Shown here: piece by piece, positions 1-10,565 of the stretch
How the letters are laid out: every line of letters begins with the position of its first letter
Numbering within the stretch: the first letter of the stretch is position 1
DNA from: Tipula vernalis
Lineage: Eukaryota > Arthropoda > Insecta > Diptera > Tipulidae
Assembly: GCA_958295665.1 (NCBI GenBank)
Contig: OY282559.1
Location: 126,951,605-127,015,604 of the forward strand
Length of the DNA stretch: 64,000 nucleotides
Direction: 5' to 3'
Made by a program: the position numbers and the translations under genes
The notes under the pieces: generated by a model
What the model saw: the letters and a program-made list of their open reading frames with translations, nothing else
Database searches by the model: none
Told to the model about the DNA's origin: nothing

Positions 1-258
1 TGGGCGTACTTGAGGACTACAACCAAAAATGATCTACTGGTCATTTCTTACAATCATTAGGTCATCTATGCATCGGTTCTATGATGGCCTAAAACTGAGG
101 AGAAGGCAACGTAAACTTTATTGAATAAGGTTTAGCATATAGCCTGCATCGGTCTTACGGGCTCTATGAAAATATGTTCAACTGCTGCGATGGAGTCACT
201 TCATAATATGCTGAACGAAGAGCAGTGGAATAAAAAATCGCGACACTCAAATAGTTGA
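1..258. other. Unassigned stretch, possible 5' end of peptidase ORF
   Basis: No complete gene is visible. The last part, about 168-255, could be an upstream segment of the peptidase-like protein that follows, since one frame reads through a short plausible segment (ESLHNMLNEEQWNKK) before a TGA at 256-258. This is inference only. Confidence 0.35.
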
Positions 259-1147
259 CCAAAACATTTCGGTTTAAAAGTACTTAACCGTTACAATAAG
301 AAGCAATTAATTAAATCAGACAAAGATCAACATATTCAAGGTTTGAATGCTGAACAGATTCCTTTATTAAGAAATGGATTTTCATATGTTTATGGTGAAG
401 AAAAAATTTCGGTGGTCCACATTTGCGGATTTGATGCTCTTATAGTCATTTTAGTATGCTCGGGTGTTGACAACGAATTCATTAAAAATAAATTTTGTGA
501 AATAGAATACGATTTTTTTATTTTCATATCAAAAATAATATCGACAAATAAAATATCTGCTCAAACTTACGACATGCGTCGTTAAAAGATATTAAATGTA
601 TAAAAACATTCAACAACAACACTATTTTAGATGCTGAATGTCAAATAACATATTTGATCGATCAAAAGTGTGTCGAAGAAAATCTCGATCGAGCTAGAAA
701 TTCGCAGAATAGGTATTTACCATTCGACATTTTTACTATAAATGAAAGTGCTCTTCGCAATATTGAAGGTTCATTGTCGTTTGATAAAATTATAAGCAAT
801 TATGGCGTAGCCATAGCTGATGCCCAATTATGTAACAATGTAAATTATAATATCAAAATTAAAGAAATTCAACAAGAAATTAGATTGAATCAAGATTTTT
901 TTTTTTTAAAAGCAATCATAAGCTATAATCAAAATTCAAAACATTATACGTCCTTAATAGAACGTCCCGACAATAAATGGGAATTATTCGATGGCCTAAC
1001 CAAATTTTCTATCCTAACATCTGACCAAATTTGCATTAATCCGGCAATTTTGTTTTATTGTAAAGTAGAATCAGGTCATTTATTTTTGGAACATTCTTCA
1101 GCTGTTAATATTAAATTAAATAAGTGGATAATGAAATGTATTATAAG
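259..1147 (+). pseudogene. Ubiquitin-hydrolase-like cysteine peptidase, frameshifted
   Basis: Two adjacent frames join into one protein. The first runs from 259 to a TAA at 583-585 and contains a Cys box (HICGFDALIVIL, Cys codon 424-426). The second is open from about 573 and carries a His box (KHYTSLIERPDNKWELFDGL, His about codon 942) followed by a PAILFYC strand. The Cys box, then a His followed by W-x-L-F-D, then a closing hydrophobic strand is the layout of papain-fold deubiquitinases (C19-like). The frames must switch near 573-580, so the gene is broken by a 1-2 base indel. A Copia fragment truncates the C-terminus near 1147. Similar stand-alone peptidase ORFs are often carried by repeats in insect genomes, so this may be transposon cargo rather than a host gene. 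The fold is inferred from motif order only. Confidence 0.5.
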
Positions 1148-1985
1148 AATGTGAAAACTGCGTTTTTGAACGGTGACCTGGACGAAGAGATTTTCGTGGA
1201 GGCAGCGAAAGGACTGGACATGGAGAAAGAGAACATGGTCTGACGGCTCAAGAAAAGTTTGCATGGGTTGAAGCAAGCATCCAGAGTGTGGAACAAGAAA
1301 TTCGAAGGCAGAACAATGTGTGTTCAGCGGCTATATCAACGGTGTGAGAGTCATGTTATTATTGTACGTGGATAACGGTTTGATTTGGTCGAAATGCAGA
1401 AACACGATTGAGACAGTCATGAATTATCTGTCAGATAATTTTGAGATGACAGAAGGCAGCGTTGGTCATTACGTCGGCATGGAGATACATCGGAACAGAA
1501 AGAAGAAGACGATTTTCATCAAGCAGAATGCATACATCAAGAAAATCGTCGAAAAGTTCATCATGCAGGATTCGAAAGACATTTCGAATCCAGCCGACAG
1601 CAATGGCATATTGACCAAATTGTGTGAAGAGGGCAGCGTCGACTTCCCATATCGTCAAGCGATTGGATCGCTTATGTTTGCCGATATCGTGACCAGACCA
1701 GACATTTCATATGCAGTGGGAAAAGTAAGTAAACATTTGGACAATCCAAAAGAACCCCGTGTTTCGGCCGTCAAGCGCATTCTTCGATATTCGAATAAAA
1801 CGGCCGGAAGACGAATCGAGTATTCTGGATCGTCGACAACATTGAGAAGATGTGCTTATGTACACGATGTTGACACGCGAAACTCAACAACCGGCTATGC
1901 ATTTGTTCTGGGCGAGGGCATTATCATAAGGAAGAGTCATCTGCAGAAGACAGTGGCCCTTTCTACTCAGCTCCTTTCCACAGAA
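1148..1985 (+). pseudogene. Copia (Ty1) pol fragment: reverse transcriptase and RNase H
   Basis: Reads VKTAFLNGDLDEEIF, then an in-frame TGA, then RLKKSLHGLKQASRVWNKKF, which are hallmark Copia RT motifs. A short deletion or frame change near 1310 leads into an open frame holding the catalytic loop as LLLYVDNG (the family has YVDD, so the second Asp is Asn), YVGMEI, PYRQAIGSLMF, RPDISYAVGKVSK and the RNase H segment TTGYAFVLG through VALSTQ. Gag, protease and integrase are absent, so this is a 5'-truncated pol tail. The lost Asp and the stop make it inactive. Codon GC is higher than in the flanks, as expected for a fairly recent element. Confidence 0.9.
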
Positions 1986-2205
1986 AAATATTTTCATGAT
2001 TTTGATATCAAAAATCATTTATTTAAGACAAAAGCATTATTTCATATATTGTGTTATATTTGTTCCCGGTTTTTGGCGGCAATTTGTTTTAAATTGCTTT
2101 TACCGACTGTTTCACTATTATTAAGTTTTTTTGTTGAATAAACCAATTTTATATACATAATACGCTTTGTTGATTTTGTTGTTTTGTCTAAAACTTCACA
2201 CGTAA
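1986..2205 (+). repeat. Possible Copia 3' untranslated/LTR sequence
   Basis: A/T-rich sequence directly after the RNase H end, with an AATAAA signal at about 2136. No second LTR is in the window to align with it, so the LTR boundary cannot be fixed. Confidence 0.3.
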
Positions 2206-2239
2206 AATGCGCGAATTTATTCCAGATAGGGATCCGCAA

Positions 2240-2275
2240 AAAGTATCGATACTTTATAGTATCGATACTTTGATT
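2240..2275. repeat. Palindromic AGTATCGATACT pair
   Basis: A perfect 16-bp palindrome, AAAGTATCGATACTTT, is followed at once by a second copy of its AGTATCGATACT core. Such palindromes resemble subterminal transposase-binding repeats. Position upstream of a hAT transposase tail suggests they belong to that element. Confidence 0.5.
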
Positions 2276-2529
2276 GCGATTCCAAGTACTTTTGTACTCG
2301 ATAATTTTTGTAACGATAACGATCTGGCATCATTACTTTTTGATAAAAAATCATACATACCACTGCATATTTATGGGCTATATGAATTAAAAAAGGCTGA
2401 AATAAAAATGGTCATCAAAAAATGTTCAAGAGAGATCGAAAGAAGATCGGCCAGAACAGTAGCCCTCAACCTCATACGGTTTTTAGAGCCATCACAAAAA
2501 ATTAGCTCACGGCCGCCGTAAAAGGTGTT

Positions 2530-2824
2530 CTGGCAAAGATGGAGACAAAGATAAGCTGTGGTTATATTTGGCGAATTCAGTTTTCCCACTAAAATTGGAT
2601 CCTATAATTCAGTGAGAAGGAATTGGAAACGTTTTTGCTCACTTGTACCGCCTTGCCAAGAAGTACCTGATAATATACCCAGTACCTCCGTACCATCAGA
2701 AAGATTGTTTTCTAAAGCTGAAGCGATTTTAACACAAACCCGAAACAGACTTATGGGTGACAGGGTGGACAAACATCTCTTTTTGTCTGATTGCAATGAT
2801 GAAGATTGGGGCTATCGAAAATAA
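2530..2824 (+). pseudogene. hAT transposase C-terminal dimerisation region
   Basis: One frame (about 2550-2655) reads KLWLYLANSVFPLKLDPII and then YRLAKKYL. After a frame change at about 2660-2670 the adjacent frame continues IPSTSVPSERLFSKAEAIL and TQTRNRLMGDRVDKHLFLSD, ending at 2824. The TSVPSERLFS block is the signature of the hAT family C-terminal dimerisation domain. Only about 90 residues remain; the BED finger and the catalytic core upstream are not recognisable. At least one frameshift makes it a pseudogene. Confidence 0.85.
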
Positions 2825-3249
2825 AATTACTAATTATTATTTGTTGTGTGTTTCTTTTGTGTAATAAATAAATATGAGCTACAAAAATATATAAACTTTG
2901 CATTATATAAATTTACATAAATGCATTATTGATCCCCCCTAGACTCTATCGCCAGAGGAAATAGCGTTAACAACAAATGCGATGATTATTCAAATAAACT
3001 AATGTATCACCTCCTCATTGGCGTCATATGCCGGGTGTGACCCGTCTTATATGGAATAACTAAATTCATTGATCCTTCATTCGACCTCCGTAGCTTAGTT
3101 ATTACGTATAAGTGTATTGAATAGTGTAGCTTGAAAATTTTGTATAATAAATACGTTGTATGTCGAAGCAAAATTCTTTTTTATTTATCTTCCTGATTTT
3201 CGGTTGCTATCAAGCATATTCCTCTCCAAAACAAAATGTTTTCTACTTT
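2825..3249. other. Unassigned A/T-rich stretch, possible LTR
   Basis: No gene seen. It lies between the hAT tail and the C-terminal end of the minus-strand BEL/Pao pol. It may include that element's 3' LTR, or an unrelated plus-strand LTR with an AATAAA near 3147. Neither can be verified without a second copy. Confidence 0.35.
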
Positions 3250-3400
3250 AAATCAATCTTGAATTAGCCAACGACGGTTTGGTTTAAGCCGTATGGCTAC
3301 TCTTACAAGCCCGTCTGCTAATGGATGTAATCCCTTTCAGCCAAGTATGAGGTTTGGCATCTTTGTCATAGAGTAGAACGACAACATTAATTAGTAAATT
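3250..3400 (-). pseudogene. BEL/Pao pol C-terminal segment
   Basis: The minus strand encodes VVVLLYDKDAKPHTWLKG in one frame, then GLHPLADGLVRVAIRLK and NRRWLIQD in another, before a stop. This matches the conserved end of BEL/Pao integrases, where the protein describes a growth-direction HP..DG.VRVA.. segment. A frameshift lies between the two parts, near 3345. Confidence 0.7.
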
Positions 3401-3630
3401 TCGATCTGTTGCATGCCATTTAGGCAATTTAGCGCTTTTGCAATGTATTTAAATAAGTGTGAGAATAGCGTTACCAAAACATCTACACAACCTTTTGTGT
3501 TTGTTCCCATCGATTTAGACTTGTCATATAGACCAAACCTTCAATTTGAATCAAGATTGTTTATATTGCTTCATATAGGTGTGATGCGTGTTTCCAATCG
3601 ATTTAACTACTATATATGAATCTTAACTGA

Positions 3631-3875
3631 CTACACAGCGTGCTGTAAAATGGCTCCGAAATGAGGTGAAAGTGGTGGCTCTTCATTTCTTGAAAATTCA
3701 TCTATCTTGATTTCGGATTCTTTTGATAATATAAATTTAATACATGCATTGTCTGAGTAGAACTCCATTGACATTTCTCTCCATCCAACAAAACGCTCTA
3801 AGGCATTTAAGAACGCTTGCGTAGCTATTGATGATGTCACTTTAATGTGTAACGCTTTACTATAAATCACTTTAT
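3631..3875 (-). pseudogene. BEL/Pao integrase catalytic core fragment
   Basis: About 80 residues on the minus strand: SKALHIKVTSSIATQAFLNA, LERFVGW, EFYSDNACIKFI. The family has A(V/L)HLE...F..AL+RF.+RRG....+YSDN, where the Asp of YSDN is the second catalytic residue of the DDE triad. The first catalytic Asp would lie in sequence separated by the insertion to the right. The conserved RRG is degraded to WRE. Confidence 0.85.
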
Positions 3876-5048
3876 CAACCTTGGGCAGTAACGAATTATA
3901 TGTAATTAAATTACGGAATGAAAATAAAAATTACAATTTGTAATTTGTATTTTAATTACTCATTCTCCAAGTAATTACATCAGTTTTAGTAATTAATTCG
4001 GTCTAAAAAGACCAAAGTATTGAAATCCTGTCAAAAATGATCAAAAATTTGGTTGGTCCAACCGAGCCATTCTCGAGAATGCGCGATTTACAATTTTTGT
4101 TTGCTAATCTGTTTCTATGGTCAAGGCCGACATTTGAAAAGCTTTTGGAACCTGTGCGTCAAGTGGGTCGGGTTATCAACCTGCCATACGAATTGACCCA
4201 AAATACCTGGTTATAGATATGTTTACCAATTTTTTATATATGCTGGTTTGAATATTGAGTTGGCTATTGAGTTTGGGGTTGAGTTGAAGGTTAAGAGGGG
4301 CCAATTTGTATGTTGAGTTCAAGTTGAGCTGGAGTTGAGTTGGGGTTGGGTTAAGATATACCTACTAAGCAGTTGAATAATTTTTTATATATGCTGGTTT
4401 GAGGATTGAATTGAGGAGAGTTTGCGATTGGGTTGAGGGTTGAGTTGGGGGCCATTTGCGGGTTCAGTTGGGGTTGAGATGGTGTTGGACCAGTGTTTAG
4501 TGAGCAGTTGAGCAATCTATAAAATAAAGTGAGTGTTTGTATGTAGGTACAGTATATGTGTATGATATTTAAACAAATCCTGTTTTAATCAATTATGATG
4601 AAATTCGGATTGAGGTTTGAGTAGATTGAGTTTAGATTGAGTAAGGGATTAAGGGGTTCAGTTAGGGATTGATTAATTCGGGAGTTAGTTTGAGTTGACT
4701 TGATATAATCTCTAGAGTGCACGTATTACAGACCGAAGTTCTGATCACCTCGTGAGGTTTCAGCCCTTTATATTTTCTTGCTTAAATTTCGATAAGGTTT
4801 ATTAGCATTTGGTTCCAGAGCCATCAGTATAAAACCTAGTGTTAACGATCGTTGTTTTACTGATACGTTTTTTCAATACATGAATTTTGTCAAATAAAAT
4901 TTATCAATATACAAATGCAAAGTAATTGTATCTTGTATTTTAATTAATCCACTTGAATGTAATTGTAATTTGCATTTTAATTACAGAGTTTGCTGTAATT
5001 CGTAAAAGTATTTTAATTACTCAGTGTAATGTTATTTGCCCAGCCTTG
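3876..5048. mobile_element. hAT-like nonautonomous element inside BEL/Pao integrase
   Basis: The left end reads CAACCTTGGGCAGTAAC and the reverse complement of the right end reads CAAGGCTGGGCAAATAAC, an imperfect inverted pair of the hAT type (starts with CA, GGGCA core). Both ends are dense in GTAATTA/TAATTAC, including GTATTTTAATTACTCA in direct orientation near each end. The pol reading frame stops on one side and resumes on the other, so it is an insertion. The expected 8-bp target duplication is not convincing (CACTTTAT against TCAGTAAG). No transposase is visible inside. Confidence 0.6.
4226..4520. repeat. Tandem GAGTTGGGGTTGAG-rich repeat, about 151 bp unit
   Basis: Two degenerate units start with the same TTTTTTATATATGCTGGTTT (about 4230 and 4381) and end near GCAGTTGA (about 4362 and 4493). 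The interior is a run of variants of GAGTTGGGGTT. Related sequence in inverted orientation occurs at 10.27-10.56 kb. Confidence 0.65.
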
Positions 5049-5240
5049 TCAGTAAGAGGCCTGCTTAGTCAATTCCAATTGCAGAAAGATGTGCGACTGG
5101 TAAATAACCTATTTGTTGCCTAGATTTTTTATAGAATAATGACATATTTCACAAACTCCTAGAATCCAATATTTTTTGAGAGAAATTGCGGTTAACAGCG
5201 ACGGTCCGGGATATACGTAGGCGCTTTTTGTGTAAATCGT
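5049..5240 (-). pseudogene. BEL/Pao integrase N-terminal region
   Basis: The minus strand gives GPSLLTAISLKKYWILGVCE in one frame and QQIGYLPVAHLSAIGID followed by a stop and AGLLL in another. These match the BEL/Pao zinc-binding region (LL...R+.+WI.....) and the segment just before the integrase core (...P....GIDYAGP). The first catalytic Asp position (GID) is present. Reading frame then runs into the hAT-like insertion. Confidence 0.7.
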
Positions 5241-5619
5241 GGGGTATTAAACTGGTAATTTCATGTTTTAACTAACATTTACACGATGACGCTCAGATGG
5301 ACAGTTAAAACATAATCGTAATTTTGCAATTAATTCACAGCGTTCAATTGGGCTCTTGTACTTAAACTTGTGACTATGACACAATCGATGCGGCTCCTTA
5401 CAATATAAACACTATGTTAATGCGGAAGTTACAGTTTCATTTCATTTTTGTACAACTTCAGATAAGTGTAATTGAATATTTATTATTTAAGAACTTCATT
5501 GTTTGCTATTTTATTTTAGGATTCATCTTCAATATACTGCACCCCGTCAACAAATTCGTCGTTAACTAACAGATAACTTAACTAGTTTTACAACTGTACG
5601 CTGAAAACCTTTTCTAAAA

Positions 5620-5976
5620 GATTTTCTATCCAAGGAAACTCGCGTGATTCACATTCGGCGTGTAGCGCAAAGTTAGAAGGTTTTTTTTACTGAGTCCTCT
5701 GAAACCGTGATCTGCGGGTTTATGATTTGACCTGACATGAGCCCAGTGCCTTCGTGGGAAATGTTGTAATATTTGGCTGGTGGGATTTGTTATGAAAGTC
5801 TTTCATTTCACGGTAAATGTTGACAGCCTGGACAAAATAATTGGCAAATCTGTCCATGTGAAATAATGTGCCTCAATTTGTAGGACATCTTTGACTGCGG
5901 ACATCATTTTAGCTAGAAGATGTGGTGCACATAGTTCCAAATGTGGCAATGAAATACTCTTAATTAGAGCCACTTT
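5620..5976 (-). pseudogene. BEL/Pao RNase H domain
   Basis: One minus-strand frame reads ALIKSISLPHLELCAPHLLA, KMMSAVKDVL, FTWTDLPIILSRLSTFTVK, then TGA (at 5803-5805, probably a former TGG Trp), then KTFITNPTSQILQHF, RHWAHVRSNHKPADHGFRGL. This is the BEL/Pao connection to RNase H: LPRLEL, the WTDS-type Asp, the NR...I segment and PAD.GSRG. The frame is intact apart from the one stop, so this part has decayed least. Confidence 0.9.
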
Positions 5977-6199
5977 AATTTTGGATATTAATATTTGGCA
6001 AACAATTCATCGCGTCTATACTCTGTTGTAAATAACCACGAAGTAAGCTACCTCCTTAGCATCCGAAAACCCATGAATTTGTGTTGGAATTTTGATGTTT
6101 TAAAAATGTTTAAATTGCCTTCGTATTCTCATATATTCCTCCACGCATTCACTTGGAAAATTGTCATCCCAGTCCACTTTCATGAGCCATAATATCTGA

Positions 6200-6930
6200 A
6201 ACAATATTGTTTAGAATAACAATGGACGGGGATAGGAAACCTAGAGGACTAGGATATTATTTGACGTTGGCTGACAACGCCGTTTTTTTCTGTGTGCACT
6301 TTAAAGTGAATTTTTTCTCTGAAGAATGTAATTTAAGGCCTTGTGGTTTGATTGCCGAAACCTTATCAATAAACACATATCACTGATAAGCTCCTCGCCT
6401 GAAGCTTTCGAAAAATACGAGTCGTTTGACGACTGTTTTCTTTTAATTTAATAGCTGCTTTGAAGTTTTGACTGCCCGTTAAAAGCTCGTCTACATAGAA
6501 ATCATTCAACAATATTTTGTTCACCTCTTCGTTTTCGGACTCCACGATATGTTGTTGCAATGTTCTGATGGCTACCTACAAACGCTGAACAAGCTAAACG
6601 TGACTTGAGTAAGTTGGTGTTGCCTCATTTTCTCTTCTGAATTTTCTCTCATTAAAATTATCTGAAAGCTTCTGTGCTCTTCAGATGCGACAATATGTCG
6701 ATACATTTTTTAATGTCCGCAACCAGCGCGACTTTATTACCTTTAAGTATTAATAAAATGGCCCAAAATGTTGGTTGAATAGATGATCATATCATTAACT
6801 TGGCTTTGTATGCGATTCCGCAACTGGTCCAACACAACTTTCATCTTTGTTGTGCTGCTTGTCTCTTTCATTACGGAATGATGAGGTAACTTATAAATTT
6901 GTAGCAATTTATTATTGTTTGTATAATCTT
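6200..6930 (-). pseudogene. BEL/Pao reverse transcriptase, degraded
   Basis: Minus strand: YKLPHHSVMKETSSTTKMKV (around 6850-6900) is the conserved RT entry block, and QQHIVESENEEVNKILLNDF then YVDELLTGSQNFKAAIKL (around 6440-6560) contains the catalytic loop. The family motif is YVDD; here the second Asp has become Glu. Several frame changes lie between the two blocks. Confidence 0.85.
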
Positions 6931-7049
6931 TAATTTTCAAAGTAAACCTTGTTGTGCACTCTGTAGTCGGTGATAGTTGACCTGAGAATGTCCATACAAA
7001 CATCATTTTTTGTAAAATTAGTGAATTAGATCTTTATTGCCCGTTCTCC

Positions 7050-7400
7050 ATATTATCTAAAAAAATTGTCTGCTCCGATTAGTACATCGATAGACGCTGG
7101 CTTATGAAAATCCGGTTCAGCTATAACTCCAAATTTTTGTTTTTGTTATTTCCTTTCTCAGGAAAATCTTTGTTTTATGTAAGTACGTGTGTAAGAGCTT
7201 AATTTTGAGTACCCCATACATTGATTGCAATACAATTACTGACTTCCACTTTGCTGTTTAATCTTCCGACGCCAATCCTGTAATGCATATGTTCACCTTT
7301 GCGCGTCGAAGGCACAACCTCTGGGCACAGCTTTCTGATATAAATGATATTTGTGAGCCAGAGTCTAATAAAGCTTGACACCTTCTATATTTGACCAAAT
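7050..7400 (-). pseudogene. BEL/Pao aspartic protease
   Basis: The minus strand carries CQALLDSGSQISFISESCAQ, an intact D-S-G active site of a retropepsin, and further on PASIDVLIGADNFF, the family's closing (V)D(I/V)L(L/I)GAD block. A parallel frame contains GVGRLNSKVEVSNCIAI, the middle of the same domain, so two frameshifts occur. Just upstream, AILPTAIF is the usual start of this domain. Confidence 0.8.
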
Positions 7401-7440
7401 TTATCTGCTACTAAAAAATTGCAGTTGGTAATATTGCTTG

Positions 7441-8865
7441 AAATGATTCTGATAAAAAGTTTTGCGATTTTACGGCGATGTACACATCAAATGTAGTAGA
7501 AACTCACGGTTTATTTGATTCAGATGTTACAATCATTGATTGATTTCACGAAGAATGGCCCTTATATATGCATGTATATATTTATATGTAGTATCTCTAT
7601 AGGGGTATATTCGGTGAGCGGAATTTTCATATTACAAAATTTGAAAGAATAATAAGCCGTAGGTGCTTTATTGAAAAACTTTTACTACTTTTTGATCACA
7701 CTATTTTATCAATTTTGGATCACCTAGACATACCTACATCGATTTACTCTATGTTTGTAAAAAAAAAAATTGAAATATTGTTTTAATAAAAGTTTATAAT
7801 AAATATCAAAGTGAAACCGATGAAGGGGATTGCCGCATAGAAGGTGAAAATTATCAATCAATTTGTAAGTAGCTTTACGAGAGCTGTAGTAACTGATTAT
7901 TTTCTGTAATTCAATTTGGTAAAGAGTAACTGATTATTTATTTTCGTAAAATACAGTCCATTGTATATCAACGCATATTCCCAAAAATATTTTTTGGTTA
8001 ATCAGCGAAAAAAATTTATAAATTCCAATTTTTTTTAGGATGTTAGTATTTCGTCCGTATGCGTTAAAATATTTATACAAAGGACGTGATTATTTACTTT
8101 AAACTACAACATAGTTTATGCTTTAACACGTGTTGCACTATTTAATATCAAACGTCAAATGCTGGTGAACAAATTACATATGTAGTATAATGCACGGATC
8201 GTGCTTTACACAATTATTTTATTATTCAGTTCACACCAATTAGATTTGAGCCGAAATCCTGGCACTTGAACTTTTTGCATATACGACTTTTGTACGTATT
8301 CTTATTGTGTTATACAATTCAGAAAATGACGACTTTTCCACTCGAAACTTTTTCCGTTTTTGATTTCTTACAACTCACTTAACAACACCAAAAAAAAAAT
8401 AAATAAAAAAATTAAGTTCAGGTATAACATATCTTCATATACCTCTGAAAAGCATTTCGTATTTTACTTATGTACATATTATACAAATAATCTCTCTCCA
8501 AACTCGTACTCCCATTAAAAAAAACTTTTAATGATAAAATTTATATTCCAAATACAAAAGCTCGTATTTATGTGTTTTTTGTTGTTGTTGTTCTGTGTGT
8601 GTATAGCATTAGCTTTTATTATTATCTCACACAAATGAATATAAGACGAAGACGACGAGTATCAAATATGGAAGAGATACACGCATAAGCGCAAAAATGT
8701 TGTATAAATATATTTTCAATTTAAAATTTATCGCGTGATATCTGATTGTTTTGCGTTGTTGTTACAACAAAAAAAACCACCAGTAATAAAAAATGTAGGA
8801 AACGTTAAGAATGCAAAGCTCACACACCATTCATATAAAATATGTAAGAAGTACACAATAATGGT
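7441..8865. other. A/T-rich stretch, nothing recognised
   Basis: No coding potential beyond short chance frames on either strand. Contains a short GTT triplet run and a GT run near 8580-8610. Confidence 0.55.
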
Positions 8866-8878
8866 AAGATATTCATTG
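8866..8878 (+). repeat. SINE target-site duplication, left
   Basis: AAGATATTCATTG, identical to 9252-9264. Confidence 0.93.
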
Positions 8879-9253
8879 CAAACGGCGCAGTGGTTAAAGC
8901 TGCGGCGTTTGGATCGGGAGGTACCGGGTTCGAATCCCGATAGGGGCGGGATGCAAAAGGGATTTTTCATCATCCGATTACGATCGGTGATGACGATGAA
9001 CACAACTATGACCCCCTGTTGAGAGTGCAGAATCCATGGGCCGACCCACCTTTCATGTCAGCACTATAGGTTGGCATGAAGCAATGCAATGTGCAGGTGG
9101 TTTATACAAAGCGGGTCTATAGCCGTACGTCCTCGATTTGGCTACTACTGCGTAAAGTAGGACGGTAAAATTAACTGCGAAAGAGTTGGGAGTGCCTTGA
9201 GCCCCAGAAAAAGATTGCATAGATTAAAACCAAAAAAAAAAAAAAAAAAAAAA
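8879..9253 (+). mobile_element. tRNA-derived SINE with A-tail and perfect TSD
   Basis: About 375 bp. The head has a polymerase III box A (CGGCGCAGTGG, 8883-8893) and a perfect box B (GGTTCGAATCC, 8927-8937), spaced as in a tRNA. The body is followed by a 21-A tail (9233-9253). It is bounded by identical direct repeats AAGATATTCATTG at 8866-8878 and 9252-9264. Box sequences, A-tail and target duplication together define a 5S/tRNA-class SINE; the tRNA box spacing argues for tRNA origin. The perfect TSD suggests a recent insertion. Chance frames across it are not genes. Confidence 0.93.
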
Positions 9254-9264
9254 GATATTCATTG
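9252..9264 (+). repeat. SINE target-site duplication, right
   Basis: AAGATATTCATTG, identical to 8866-8878; its first A or two merge with the A-tail. Confidence 0.93.
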
Positions 9265-10260
9265 AATTTTTTTTTTTTTTTTTGCAATTGTGATGAATAT
9301 ATACCTACACAAGGACATGTACGTACACAATTTACATTAATTCAATTTTTCATTTTTAATATTTTCTTTTCATTTGTACAAATGAAAATTTACTACTGTG
9401 CTTGTCTTTATATCAAATCGGTGTTGTATGTATTGTATGTATCATCCCATCACCTAAATTACAAAATGTATTTATTGATTTCTTCAATTCGGATATCTCC
9501 AAATATCTAACGCTGTGTTGTGTTCACGATATCTATATTTGCATATAAATAAATTCCCTAATCTTATCTTTATTTTAACAATAAAAAAAAAAGTTCCCAT
9601 ACATTCTTTTGTGTTTAGACTATCTCATTCTGATTGATTTTCCCAATTTTAATTCGTTTACCCGAATATCTATAGATAGATAAGTCCGCTTGTAGCTGGA
9701 ATATATTACGAGAAAGATATTTTTTGTCTTGTATACGAGATGATTGTAATCAATTACGTTTTATTTTGTGTACTGAAAAATTTTACTGTCATTGAGCTTT
9801 TTATCTAATACATATCTAATAAGGAATCTATTTTATCTGGTTATCAACCTATAAGGATATTCATTGTAATTTTAGTTGCAATGGGAGTACAGCGACTTGG
9901 AGCGCCGACGAGACAATAGTTTCTATAATTAATAGTTGCACAACCATTTCTCCTTTCTTTCTTCTTTTAAGAAATTGCCGTTTGTTTGTATTTTGGAATA
10001 CACCGCAGCTCTTTTATTGAGAATAAAAGATGTTCAACTCGAAGCAAATTGTCATAAACGGCTGATTTTAAAAAAAAAGGTGTTTTTGAATTTTTTTTTA
10101 CCACACTGGACACTTAACGAAAAGTGCAACATAAAAGCAGCAACAAAATCAAAATATTGACCGAAATAATAACCGAAAATTTTTAACCTTCGATCTTAAG
10201 TTAAGTTAATGCTAATTTTTTTTACACAATCGCTAATTAATAAATTTGTTATATATTTAC
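9265..10260. other. A/T-rich stretch, nothing recognised
   Basis: Starts with a T run; no gene, RNA gene or element ends seen on either strand. Confidence 0.55.
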
Positions 10261-10264
10261 TATG

Positions 10265-10565
10265 TACACACCGATTTCTTTAATTAATAAATAAAACCCC
10301 AAATGAATTCCCAGCTGATCCATTAACTCAACCTCAACTTGACTCAACAACTCCCAAATCAACAAAATTTTTGAAAAACTACATGGGCTGATGAACTCAT
10401 TAATAATTTCCCAACTGAGCTCCTCACTTAACAAAAACCCAACTCAAGTCCAACTCAATCTGCAAATCGACCTTTAATTCAACCCTCCACTCTACTTCAA
10501 ATTCGTCACTAACTAAATCCTCATACCATTATATATAAGCAATTTGTCAACATTCCAACCGGTTT
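10265..10565 (-). repeat. CAACTCAACC-rich degenerate repeat
   Basis: Runs of CTCAACCTCAACTTGACTCAAC-type words (broken here to show type only) form the reverse complement of the GAGTTGGGGTTGAG repeat at 4.23-4.52 kb. Probably a remnant of the same element family in opposite orientation. Confidence 0.55.

Larger units (their letters stand above)
3250..7440 (-). mobile_element. Decayed BEL/Pao LTR retrotransposon (pol), minus strand
   Basis: Read from right to left the domains occur in BEL/Pao order: aspartic protease (about 7400-7050), reverse transcriptase (about 6930-6200), RNase H (5976-5620), integrase zinc region (about 5240-5050), integrase core (3875-3640) and a C-terminal pol segment (about 3400-3250). 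The coding sequence is broken by stops and frameshifts throughout, and a 1.17-kb element sits inside the integrase. No LTR pair was found and gag is not recognisable beyond 7440. Old, inactive copy. Confidence 0.85.

Noticed and set aside
8883..8950. Functional tRNA gene
   Set aside because: Boxes fit, but no complete cloverleaf with acceptor pairing is evident and it is followed by a SINE body, A-tail and TSD.
8735..9022. Overlapping frames of about 90 codons on both strands
   Set aside because: They lie in the SINE head and its flank; box A and box B explain the sequence.
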